Positions 1-7,251 are shown, counted from the first letter of the stretch. The stretch is DNA of 17,828 nt from Promethearchaeota archaeon (GCA_004524425.1 SDNN01000043.1:1-17828), one strand, 5' to 3'. Program-made: numbers and translations. The notes: generated from the letters alone by a model not told the origin.

Positions 1-39
1 AATAAAGATAAAATTGATATTATTAAGGATGGGAAAAAT

Positions 40-603
40 ATGAGTTATAGGGGAAAAGCATTAATGCTTGGAAATCCAGGGGTAGGAAAAACTAGTCTTT
101 TGACGCAATATGTGGATGGAAAGTTCTTCGAAAACTATAAACAAACAGTGGGTGCGAATTTTTATATCAAGGAAGTAGATTTAACTCACATCATCGAAAA
201 GATAAAATCTGAAGGAAATATTAAAGAAAAGCTCAAAGAAGGTGGTTTTCGGATCTACTGGTGGGATATAGGAGGGCAATCCGATAAACTTTTTGTCACT
301 GAATATTATTTTGTGCAAGCTGTTGGTGCTATTGTTGTTTTTGATGTCACTAATGAAGAAACTTTCAATAATTTAGAGTTTTGGATTACAAAATTAAAGG
401 ATTTAAGTGGAAATGTACCATTTATCATCATTGGAAATAAAGTGGATTTAGAAAATAAAAGAAAAGTATCTTTTGAAGAAGGCAAGCGCAAGGCAGAAGA
501 TAGTGGGGTTGAATACATTGAAACTTCCGCAAAGGATAATAAAAATGTGGAACTTGCCTTTGAATTATTATCAATCCAAATTTTAAACAACATGAAGCCT
601 TAA
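40..603 (+). CDS. Ras/Rab-like small GTPase with long interswitch insert
   Basis: A 187-residue small GTP-binding protein that should switch between GTP and GDP states in the cytosol or at membranes. Visible motifs: P-loop GNPGVGKTS (residues 11-19), switch I threonine T36 in KQTVGAN, G3 motif WDIGGQ (75-80), G4 NKVD (133-136) and G5 ETSAK (161-165). The overall pattern is Rab/Ras-like. However, the G3 motif carries Gly-Gly as in Arf proteins instead of the Rab Ala-Gly, and T36 to D76 is 40 residues against about 22 in Ras, so roughly 18 residues are inserted between the two interswitch strands. The C-terminus ends NNMKP with no cysteine, so there is no prenylation box. The ATG at 40 has AAGGA at 25-29 as a plausible Shine-Dalgarno. 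The frame is also open to the left window edge, so an N-terminal extension cannot be excluded. Asgard archaea are known for many such GTPases; the specific role is unknown. Confidence 0.9.
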   Translation: MSYRGKALMLGNPGVGKTSLLTQYVDGKFFENYKQTVGANFYIKEVDLTHIIEKIKSEGNIKEKLKEGGFRIYWWDIGGQSDKLFVTEYYFVQAVGAIVVFDVTNEETFNNLEFWITKLKDLSGNVPFIIIGNKVDLENKRKVSFEEGKRKAEDSGVEYIETSAKDNKNVELAFELLSIQILNNMKP

Positions 604-608
604 ATAAA

Positions 609-632
609 TTTTAATTTTTATTTTTAACTTTT
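609..632 (+). terminator. T-rich tract after GTPase gene
   Basis: Directly after the GTPase stop codon the + strand carries several runs of four to five T separated by one or two A. Archaeal RNA polymerase can terminate on such T tracts without a hairpin. The region is AT-rich in general, so this is a modest call. Confidence 0.3.
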
Positions 633-683
633 ACATTTAAAATTTAACATTGAAATTAAAAGAATAAAATCTATCAATCTGAA

Positions 684-1412
684 ATGAGTTTTTTACTGAT
701 CCCAGTAGCTCCTTTGTCAAGAACTAAATCACGCCTCCGAGATTGTTTTTCAAAAGAACAACTCAAGGAATTAACAATTGCAATGTTTAAAGATTTAGGA
801 AAAAAATTATCGACCGTGAGCTGTTATGAAGAAAAAATAGTATATTGTCATGGTTCTGAAATTTTAGACTTAGCGATTAATTATGGATTAATTGGGATCA
901 GAGAAGAATTAACATCACCGAGAAAATCATTTGATGCAGTTATCGATGATCTAAACAATATTGCTATTGAAACCCATAATGCTCAACAAACCGTTTTTAC
1001 ATTTTTAGATACGATTTTAATTTCAACTAAAAATTTTTATGAAATCAATGCACTCGTGAAAAAAAATCAATTGGTCATTTGTCCAGCCATACATTCAGGA
1101 GGAATCTCGGTCTTTGGCAGAAATCCCCCCAATATCATCAGAACTCATTTCTCAGATTCTCTTGTTCCTTCATTTGTGGCATCATTAAAAGATGCTCAAG
1201 AGCGCGGATTAAAAAATATAGCGATTTATGATTCTTTTAGAGCTGGATTTGACATTGACATTAAACATGATTTATTATTAGCCTATCAATATCTGAAAGT
1301 ATTGAACTTAAAGCATACTGAAACGTATAAATTTTTAAAAAAAAATTTGAGATTAACCCTCAAAAAGAAGAATGCGAATAATAATCGTGAATTTAAGATT
1401 ACCTCAAGATAA
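684..1412 (+). CDS. cofC: CofC-like 2-phospho-L-lactate (or PEP) guanylyltransferase, F420 biosynthesis
   Basis: A 242-residue nucleotidyltransferase resembling CofC, which activates 2-phospho-L-lactate (phosphoenolpyruvate in some lineages) with GTP to supply the side-chain precursor of coenzyme F420. The N-terminus LIPVAPLSRTKSRL (residues 4-17) is the family's nucleotide-binding signature, followed by the usual helix with KEQLKELTIAMFKDL. A central GGISVFGRNPPNII segment and a later FDIDIKHDLLLA segment match the CofC pattern of Gly-Gly..R-P-P-x-x-I and the aspartate-rich D-I-D..D-L element. The basic C-terminal tail of about 35 residues is longer than I expect for the family and is lysine- and asparagine-rich. 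The ATG has no obvious ribosome binding site, so it may be leaderless. Its stop lies two bases from the convergent coiled-coil gene. The call rests on remembered family patterns; F420 use by the FrhB-type protein in this window fits it. Confidence 0.75.
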   Translation: MSFLLIPVAPLSRTKSRLRDCFSKEQLKELTIAMFKDLGKKLSTVSCYEEKIVYCHGSEILDLAINYGLIGIREELTSPRKSFDAVIDDLNNIAIETHNAQQTVFTFLDTILISTKNFYEINALVKKNQLVICPAIHSGGISVFGRNPPNIIRTHFSDSLVPSFVASLKDAQERGLKNIAIYDSFRAGFDIDIKHDLLLAYQYLKVLNLKHTETYKFLKKNLRLTLKKKNANNNREFKITSR

Positions 1413-1414
1413 TT

Positions 1415-2650
1415 CTAAAATTCAAAGGAGATATTAATTTTAAGAGGTTCTTCAATAACCTGTTCTATTGATTTTTGAAAATCCTCGCGCTCTTGTTTTA
1501 AGGTTGCCAAGTATCGTAAATAATCTTTATTCCTTCTATCATAATCTGCTTGAACATGTTCCAACTTGACAGTATTGAGGGAAATTTGATTCTTTACATC
1601 CTCTAACTTTTCGGCCAATCCGGCTTTCTTGATTTTGTTTTCAATCTCTTTGATGTTATTTCTCAATTGGTTCAATTTTTCAATATCATCATGAAGTTTC
1701 TTCTCATCAAAAATGATATTTATTTGTTCGATGGTTTTTTCCTTCGTTTCAGATTTTAAGTTAAGTTTATTTTCTTCTAAAGTATGACGTAGTTGAACTA
1801 GAATGCTCGTGAGTTTTGGAAGATGCGGCTCCTCTTTTCTTAAGGTGGAAATTGGGTTTTTTAAAATATCTCGTAAGTAATTTAAATCTAAGTTTGATAT
1901 ATGAAGGGACTCCTTTTCTAAACCAAATTTTAATTTTTTTAAAGCTTTTTTAAAGCCTAATTGGTCATTTATTTTAAGCCGTAATTGGAACAATTCATCT
2001 TTTTTTGAATCGAGTTCTTTAAATAAATCACTTTTTTCAAGTTTGAGTAATTCAGAATTTAGATTTTCAAGTAAACTCTCTTTTTCATTTATTTCTTTTT
2101 CAAAATTATCCAGATCTGTCTTGGCATTTTCAATATTAGTTCTTAAACTAAAAAATTTAGGTAATTTTTTAAGCAAATCCTCAGAACTCTTTACTTCACC
2201 ATATTTTTTTCTTAAAAAGCGATCCAATATCGCTTGTTTTTTACCAAGCTTACGCGTGACATAATTCAATTCCTTAATTTCGGATTGTACCTGTTTTTGA
2301 AATTTTGGAAGGGATTTTCTGGCAATTTCATTAATAGTCGTGAAAAGCTTTTTAATTGAATTTAATAATCTATTAAGATTTTCATAGGTTGTATGATCAT
2401 CTTCCGGGATTTCAATCTCATCAATAGAATTTTTTATCCTGTCGTAAAATAATTTCAAGGATCTAAGCGATTTCTCATCCACTTTCTGGGTTGCGGATTC
2501 TTGAAAATGATCCATGCATATCTTTATATCAATGAGACCGTCTTGAATGTCTGAAAGTATTTTACTTACTGCTTTTTTAATCTTATAATATTGATCATTC
2601 AATCGTTCCCTGTAGAATTCCTCGAATTCCTCTAGATCAACTTCTACCAT
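1415..2650 (-). CDS. Long coiled-coil protein downstream of serS
   Basis: A 411-residue, highly charged, almost entirely helical protein rich in Lys, Glu, Leu, Asn and Ile, with few glycines and prolines. Heptad-like hydrophobic spacing is visible over most of its length, especially residues about 175-260 and 325-395. There is no signal peptide, membrane segment, Walker motif or other catalytic signature, so it looks like a structural or scaffold protein in the style of SMC-arm fragments but without ATPase heads. The ATG at 2650 is only 18 bases after the serS stop on the same strand, suggesting co-transcription with serS, although I see no strong ribosome binding site. It ends with TAG two bases from the convergent cofC stop. 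Function not recognised. Confidence 0.75.
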   Translation of the reverse strand: MVEVDLEEFEEFYRERLNDQYYKIKKAVSKILSDIQDGLIDIKICMDHFQESATQKVDEKSLRSLKLFYDRIKNSIDEIEIPEDDHTTYENLNRLLNSIKKLFTTINEIARKSLPKFQKQVQSEIKELNYVTRKLGKKQAILDRFLRKKYGEVKSSEDLLKKLPKFFSLRTNIENAKTDLDNFEKEINEKESLLENLNSELLKLEKSDLFKELDSKKDELFQLRLKINDQLGFKKALKKLKFGLEKESLHISNLDLNYLRDILKNPISTLRKEEPHLPKLTSILVQLRHTLEENKLNLKSETKEKTIEQINIIFDEKKLHDDIEKLNQLRNNIKEIENKIKKAGLAEKLEDVKNQISLNTVKLEHVQADYDRRNKDYLRYLATLKQEREDFQKSIEQVIEEPLKINISFEF

Positions 2651-2668
2651 TTTTATTCTTATTAAATT

Positions 2669-3955
2669 TTATTTTATAGATTTAATAACTTTTTTCCCCA
2701 CATATTCTTGAAGAACTTTTGGAACACTGATAGAATGATCCTCATTTTGATAGTTTTCTAAAATACAACAAATAGTCCTTTCTGTCGCTATGGCCGTACT
2801 ATTTAACGTGTGTAAAATCTGTTTTTCCTCTTTCGAGCCCACTTTTCCCATTCTTATTTTTAATTTTCTTGCTTGATAATCAGTACAATTACTACAAGAT
2901 ACTAATTCTCTATATACCTTAGATGCTGGAAACCATGCCTCTAAATCATATTTCTTAGCTGCATTATCATTTAAATCGCCGGATGCTATATTAACTATTC
3001 TATATGGAAGTTCCAATCGCTTATATAATACTTCAGCATTCTTGATTAATTCCTCATGAAAATCCCAAGAATCCTCAGGTTCACAGAAAACGTACTGTTC
3101 AACCTTCTCGAATTGATGGATTCGAAAAATACCTAGTGTATCTTTTCCATGCGAACCCGCTTCTCTTCTAAAACAAGATGATACTCCTGCATATTTTAAG
3201 GGTAACCTCTCGGGATCGATAATCTCATCATAATGAAATGCTGCTAAAGTTTGCTCTGAGGTTGCGATCATGTAGAGATCCTCATCTTGTATTTTATATA
3301 ATTGTTCATCAAAGTCAGCTAATTCTGCCGCAGCTTTGATTATATCATATTTTATGAAAAAAGGTGTCCACATGGGGATGAATCCCTTACTCTGCAGAAA
3401 ATCTAAAGCAAACTTCATTAATGCTAAATTAAGGATAACAATATCTCCTTTCAAATAATAAAATCTTGACCCGACTATTTCTGAAGCTTTTTTCGTATCA
3501 GCTCCATCGATTTTTTCAATTAATTCTACATGCGAGAGTGGTGTAAAATCAAATTTTGGAATATCACCCACTACTCTCACGACCTCATTTCCTTCTTCTG
3601 TTTCTGCTAGGGGAACTGTATCGTGTAAAATGTTGCCAACCATGTATCTATATTTTTCTCTTTGTTCAAAATATTCTTCCTGCTTCTTTTCAAGTTCTTC
3701 AATTTGTACTTTTATTTCTGCAGATTTTTTTATGGCTTCCTGTGCCTCTTTGTCTTGTTGGTTTTTTTTATATTCAGCAATTTTATGAGATATTTCATTA
3801 CGCTCTTTTCTTAATTCTTGTAAGTTTGTAACTATATCTCTCCACTTTATATCATTTGCTAACACTTTCTCTGCTCTACTTATATCTTTGAATCTTCTTT
3901 TTTCTGATTCAATGATTTTGTCAAGATTATTTCTGAAAAGTTCTATATCAAGCAA
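2669..3955 (-). CDS. serS: Seryl-tRNA synthetase (class II, common type)
   Basis: Charges tRNA-Ser with serine, and in Sec-decoding organisms also charges tRNA-Sec with serine as the first step of selenocysteine synthesis. The 428-residue length is normal for the common SerRS. The N-terminal long helical hairpin (about residues 25-110, with KEAQEAIKKSAEIKVQIEELEKK-type charged repeats) is the tRNA-binding arm. Class II motif 2 is visible as CFRREAGSHGKDTLGIFR, and motif 3 as NSTAIATERTICCILENYQ near the C-terminus. It is not the rare methanogen-type SerRS. The start is TTG at 3955-3953, supported by AGGT about seven bases upstream and a TAG stop four codons upstream in frame. It lies downstream of a small helical gene and upstream of the coiled-coil gene on the same strand. 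Confidence 0.95.
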   Translation of the reverse strand: MLDIELFRNNLDKIIESEKRRFKDISRAEKVLANDIKWRDIVTNLQELRKERNEISHKIAEYKKNQQDKEAQEAIKKSAEIKVQIEELEKKQEEYFEQREKYRYMVGNILHDTVPLAETEEGNEVVRVVGDIPKFDFTPLSHVELIEKIDGADTKKASEIVGSRFYYLKGDIVILNLALMKFALDFLQSKGFIPMWTPFFIKYDIIKAAAELADFDEQLYKIQDEDLYMIATSEQTLAAFHYDEIIDPERLPLKYAGVSSCFRREAGSHGKDTLGIFRIHQFEKVEQYVFCEPEDSWDFHEELIKNAEVLYKRLELPYRIVNIASGDLNDNAAKKYDLEAWFPASKVYRELVSCSNCTDYQARKLKIRMGKVGSKEEKQILHTLNSTAIATERTICCILENYQNEDHSISVPKVLQEYVGKKVIKSIK

Positions 3956-4059
3956 TATCAGTACCTATTTTTTGAAATAATGATTAATTACTATCTTATT
4001 GTAAACGATTCCTAATTTATTTTATTACTAATTTTAAAAGTAGAACTAAAATAATATCT

Positions 4060-4401
4060 TTAATCATGTTCTATCCGAGATGCAATTGTGGATCTCAAAA
4101 GGCGATTCTTTATCTTTTGTTTATCCCTTCCCACGGTGTCCATGATTCTCATGACCTTGATTCTTGTCGCCTTACCCTTGATATCTAATTCACTCATGAT
4201 GCTATTCGCATAATCTTCTTTTTCTTTAAATGCAGAATAAGCTTCTTTTATGGCCTCTTTATCATCTCCTATAGCTTCGACTATTTCATTCAATTTAGTC
4301 AGTACTGCCTTGCCTTTTAGGTTTTCCTCTTCCATGATCTCTTTAGCGAGGCTTTCTCTTCTCTCTATCTCAGACATATCTAAAAAAAATGATTTTTCCA
4401 T
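4060..4401 (-). CDS. Small helical protein with an internal 46-residue duplication
   Basis: A 113-residue charged helical protein that I do not recognise as a named family. It contains two similar copies of a roughly 41-residue unit at residues about 16-56 and 62-102, offset by exactly 46 residues. Each copy has E..A..IM at the start, an x-x-KGKA core (29-32 and 75-78), and a G-x-DK-x-x-IK segment (45-52 and 91-98). The repeat looks like a two- or three-helix unit. No cysteines, signal peptide or membrane segment are present. It sits 104 bases upstream of serS on the same strand and could be transcribed with it. Translation initiates at ATG 4401-4399. Confidence 0.7.
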   Translation of the reverse strand: MEKSFFLDMSEIERRESLAKEIMEEENLKGKAVLTKLNEIVEAIGDDKEAIKEAYSAFKEKEDYANSIMSELDIKGKATRIKVMRIMDTVGRDKQKIKNRLLRSTIASRIEHD

Positions 4402-4510
4402 AAAAAATTTATCGAGAATATCGAGTGAACATCTTTAATTTTAACGATCATGTTAATTTCTTGTTGGAATCATTTAATATGATTTCCTTTCATGGATCCA
4501 CCTTAATTTC

Positions 4511-4538
4511 TAATGCATGATAAATCACATGTGCATTA
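4511..4538. promoter_or_regulatory. Inverted repeat overlapping a TATA-like element upstream of hdrA
   Basis: TAATGCA at 4511-4517 is repeated as its exact reverse complement TGCATTA at 4532-4538. The second arm runs into ATTATAAAA (4535-4543), which resembles an archaeal TATA box about 130 bases before the hdrA start. An inverted repeat touching a TATA box is the typical layout of a repressor operator. The spacer holds TAAATCA, the same heptamer found in the palindrome at 4580-4596. Confidence 0.35.
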
Positions 4539-4579
4539 TAAAATTTAAACAGAAAAAATAAATTTTTTCAATTATTTCC

Positions 4580-4596
4580 TAAATCAAATTGATTTA
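4580..4596. promoter_or_regulatory. 17-base palindrome in the hdrA leader
   Basis: TAAATCA (4580-4586) and its exact reverse complement TGATTTA (4590-4596) flank a three-base spacer AAT. The half-site TAAATCA also occurs singly at 4521-4527. This could be a dimeric regulator site controlling the hdrA-mvhD operon, or simply a chance palindrome in AT-rich DNA. Confidence 0.35.
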
Positions 4597-4673
4597 TTTC
4601 AACACTTAAAATTACAAATACAAAATTAAAACGAAAAGATCCTTTATGGTGATTTTTTAAAAGGGGAAATGAA

Positions 4674-6683
4674 ATGTCTGAAAACAGTCAGACCAAAAGT
4701 GAACTTAGAATTGGAGTTTATGTCTGTAGATGAGGAGTGAATATCGGAGCACACGTGGATTGCGATGCCGTACGAGATTTTGTGGAACCATTGCCTAACG
4801 TAGTTGTTGCTCGGGTGAACAATTTCACTTGTAGTGATCCGGGACAACAAATTATTAAGAATGATATTATTGAATTGGACTTGAATAGAATCGTGGTTGC
4901 TGCATGTACTCCTAAGATACATGAACCTACATATAGAGCAGTATTAATGGAAGCCGGTTTAAGCCCTTATTACTTCGAAATGGTCAATTTACGGGAGCAT
5001 TGTTCATTCGTGCATCAAGATGATAAGGTAATGGCGACTGAGAAGGCTAAAAGACTGATACTTGGGGGGATTAACAGGGCAAGAGAATTAGAAGACATAC
5101 CTCGTAAAGAAATTCCCATTACTAAATCTGCATTAGTGATTGGTGCGGGTATTGCAGGAATGAATGCTGCATTAGATCTGGCAAGTGAAGGCATGCAGGT
5201 ATATTTAGTTGAAAAAGAACCCACGATAGGAGGAAAAATGGCTCAGCTTGACAGGATATTTCCCACCGATGACTGTGGAATATGAGTCCTTGCACCAATT
5301 ATGGTAAATGCTTCAAAGCATCCTAATATTGAATTGTTAACCTATAGCGATATCCTTGAGGTAAAAGGCATTACCGGTGAATATCATGTGAAGATTCGAA
5401 AAAATCCGAGATTCGTTGATGAAAAAAAGTGTACCGGATGCGGATTATGCACTACTAAATGCCCAATTTCCGTGCCAAATGAATTTGATCGAGGAATAGG
5501 AGAACGAGGAGCGATATACATTCCCTTTCCGCAAGCAGTTCCCAAATATGCTGTAATTGACAAGGAAATATGCATTGACTGCAGAAGCTGTGAAAGAACG
5601 TGCCCTGCTGAAGCAATTGATTTTAATCAAGAACCCGATCTACTGGATATCAAGGTAGGAGCGATAATTGTCGCAACAGGTTGGGATGAATATCCGATAA
5701 TGGAAACTAATGAATACAAATATGGAATTTATCCTGATGTGATAACCCAAATTGAACTTGAAAGGATGTTAAGCCCTATCGGTCCAACAGGGGGCCATCT
5801 TTATAGAATTTCGGATGGAACAACGCCTAAAAATGTCGCCATGATACAGTGCGTTGGTTCAAGGTCTTTAAGGGCAAATCCTTATTGTTCAGCGGTATGT
5901 TGTAACGTCTCATTAAAAAATTCGCAGTTATTAAAGCAAGAATATCCAGATATGGAAATAACGATGTTTTATATAGACATAAGAACGTGGGACAAAGGAA
6001 ATGAAGAATATTATCGAAAAATTAGAGAACAAAACATAAATTTTGTTAAAGGAAAACCTGGAGATATTAAACTGAATCAAGATGGCACGATGAAGTTATT
6101 TTTTGATACCACTTTAGAAAATGAAGTCACGAGCATGGATTTTGATTTGGTAGTTTTATCAACAGGGATAGTACCTTCAAAAGGAACTAGAGAAATCACT
6201 GAAATCATGGGATTAAGCGTGGGGCCAAATGGGTTTCTTTCAGAGGTCCATGGGTGTTTAAAACCAGTAGAAACGAAAAACTTGGGGATATATATTTGCG
6301 GATGTGCGGCTGGTCCTAAAAACATCCCATATTCAGTTGCTTCTGCACTAGGTGCTGCTAGTAAAGCGGCCACGCTCTTAGCAAAAGATATATTAAGACA
6401 AGAACTAATCATCGCAGAAGTGGATGAAGATCTTTGCATGGGATGTCATAGATGCGAGAAAGTATGTGATTTCAATGCCATCTCAGTGAACGAAGATAAC
6501 ATCGCCCAAGTAGACGATTTAAAATGTAAAGGTTGTGGAGCCTGCGTTACTTCCTGCCCGGCACGAGCGATAGATCTTAAATATTACCGAAATCGACAAT
6601 TTGAAGAAGAAATCAAGGGTATCGGAGCGATCGATATCCCGATAGAATATGGTGGAGAAACAGCTGAAATAATTGACAAATAA
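4674..6683 (+). CDS. hdrA: HdrA, heterodisulfide reductase/electron-bifurcating subunit A, selenoprotein with two in-frame UGA (U20, U204)
   Basis: The FAD- and iron-sulfur-containing HdrA subunit of heterodisulfide-reductase-type complexes, which bifurcates or confurcates electrons between ferredoxin and higher-potential partners. Reading UGA as selenocysteine gives one 669-residue protein, normal HdrA length. The first UGA (4731-4733) makes VCRUGVNIG, where HdrA normally has a CxCG motif. The second (5283-5285) makes DDCGIUVLAP, at the conserved Cys-x-x-Cys after the FAD domain. Between them lies the FAD GAGIAG motif (157-162). Later come two 4Fe-4S motifs (C253/256/259/263 and C300/303/306/310), the HdrA block NPYCSAVCCNVS, and two C-terminal 4Fe-4S motifs. 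The start is ATG 4674, with GGGG at 4663-4666 as ribosome binding site. mvhD follows after 21 bases. A true pseudogene is unlikely because all other positions are intact. Confidence 0.93.
4731..4733 (+). other. UGA read as selenocysteine, HdrA residue 20
   Basis: In-frame TGA preceded by codons for VYVCR and followed by GVNIG. HdrA proteins have a CxCG motif here, so the UGA replaces the second cysteine. Simple gene callers would start hdrA two codons later at a GTG and lose this residue. Confidence 0.85.
5283..5285 (+). other. UGA read as selenocysteine, HdrA residue 204
   Basis: In-frame TGA after DDCGI and before VLAPIMV. In Cys-containing HdrA homologues this is the second cysteine of a conserved D-C-x-x-C segment after the FAD-binding domain. 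The reading frame continues uninterrupted for 466 codons to the TAA at 6681-6683. Confidence 0.88.
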
Positions 6684-6704
6684 AAACTTTAGAGGTTTGG
6701 AAGC

Positions 6705-7157
6705 ATGAACGAACAAGATAAAAAATATGAAAGGCGAATAATTGCCTTTGGATGTGAAAAATGAGGATATTCGGTTGCCGATTTAACGGGAACCACGAGA
6801 AAATCGTATTCTACAAAGTTTCACATGATTCGCGTGAGATGTACCGGAAGAGTAGGAATTCATTTAATCATGGAATGCTTTTTGAACGGAGCAGATGGCG
6901 TTGCGATAATTTCTTGTCATCCGGGAGAATGTGACTATGGCGATGCTAATATTAACACGAATAAACACGTGAAATTCCTTAAAGTTTTATTTAATCATGT
7001 GGGAATTTCTGAAGATCGCATTCAACAGTACTTCTGTGCTGCTGCTGAAGTTGATAATTTCATTCACTCAGTAGAAGATATCACGAAAAAGATCGAAGCT
7101 TTACCTCCTCTACCGAAAAAAAAATTAATCCGAAAAGAGAATGATCTTTTCAAATAA
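6705..7157 (+). CDS. mvhD: MvhD/VhuD-type [2Fe-2S] electron-transfer subunit, selenoprotein (U20)
   Basis: The small subunit that passes electrons between a hydrogenase or dehydrogenase and HdrA through a [2Fe-2S] cluster. With UGA 6762-6764 read as selenocysteine the protein has 150 residues, a normal family length. The N-terminus IIAFGCEKUGYSVADLTG matches the MvhD pattern FCCNWCxYxGADLAG, so C17-x-x-U20 replaces the usual Cys-x-x-Cys. The other family hallmarks follow: VRCTGRV (C46), NGADGV, and SCHPGECDY (C71 and C76). An extra cysteine is C58. Starting at the first ATG after the UGA would delete 40 residues, including two likely cluster ligands. ATG 6705 has GAGG near 6692-6695. It follows hdrA by 21 bases, so the two are almost certainly one operon. 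Sec at this position is known in VhuD of some methanogens. Confidence 0.93.
6762..6764 (+). other. UGA read as selenocysteine, MvhD residue 20
   Basis: In-frame TGA between GCEK and GYSVADL, at the second cysteine of the family's N-terminal Cys-x-x-Cys motif. Confidence 0.88.
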
Positions 7158-7164
7158 ACTTTAG

Positions 7165-7199
7165 TTGAGAAGTGACCATCCCACAGCATGGGCTTTCGG
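7165..7199 (+). promoter_or_regulatory. Candidate SECIS element in the 3' UTR of mvhD
   Basis: Starting eight bases after the mvhD stop is the most GC-rich stretch of this intergenic region. One fold pairs GAAG (7169-7172) with CUUU (7193-7196) and CCAU (7176-7179) with AUGG (7188-7191), leaving an asymmetric internal loop UGA on the 5' side and G on the 3' side, and an eight-base apical loop. Further G-C and G-U pairs extend the lower stem. An alternative top stem pairs CCCA (7180-7183) with UGGG (7189-7192). Archaeal SECIS elements normally sit in 3' UTRs and have an asymmetric internal loop below a short GC stem, which fits in outline. The sequence is not the textbook GAA/A consensus of Methanococcus, so the call is provisional. 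Confidence 0.55.
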
Positions 7200-7211
7200 A
7201 AATAAAAACTC

Positions 7212-7241
7212 TTAATATAATGTTAGTTAATATCTATAAGG
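7212..7241 (+). promoter_or_regulatory. Possible promoter and ribosome binding site for the frhB-like gene
   Basis: TTAATATAA at 7212-7220 resembles an archaeal TATA box about 32 bases before the ATG. AAGG at 7238-7241 lies ten bases before the start. This suggests the gene could have its own promoter in addition to read-through from hdrA-mvhD. Confidence 0.3.
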
Positions 7242-7251
7242 TTTGTGAGAA

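Noticed and set aside
4674..6683. hdrA as a pseudogene or sequencing error broken by two stop codons
   Set aside because: Both interruptions are UGA, both fall exactly where family cysteines are expected, and mvhD shows the same pattern. No frameshift is needed.
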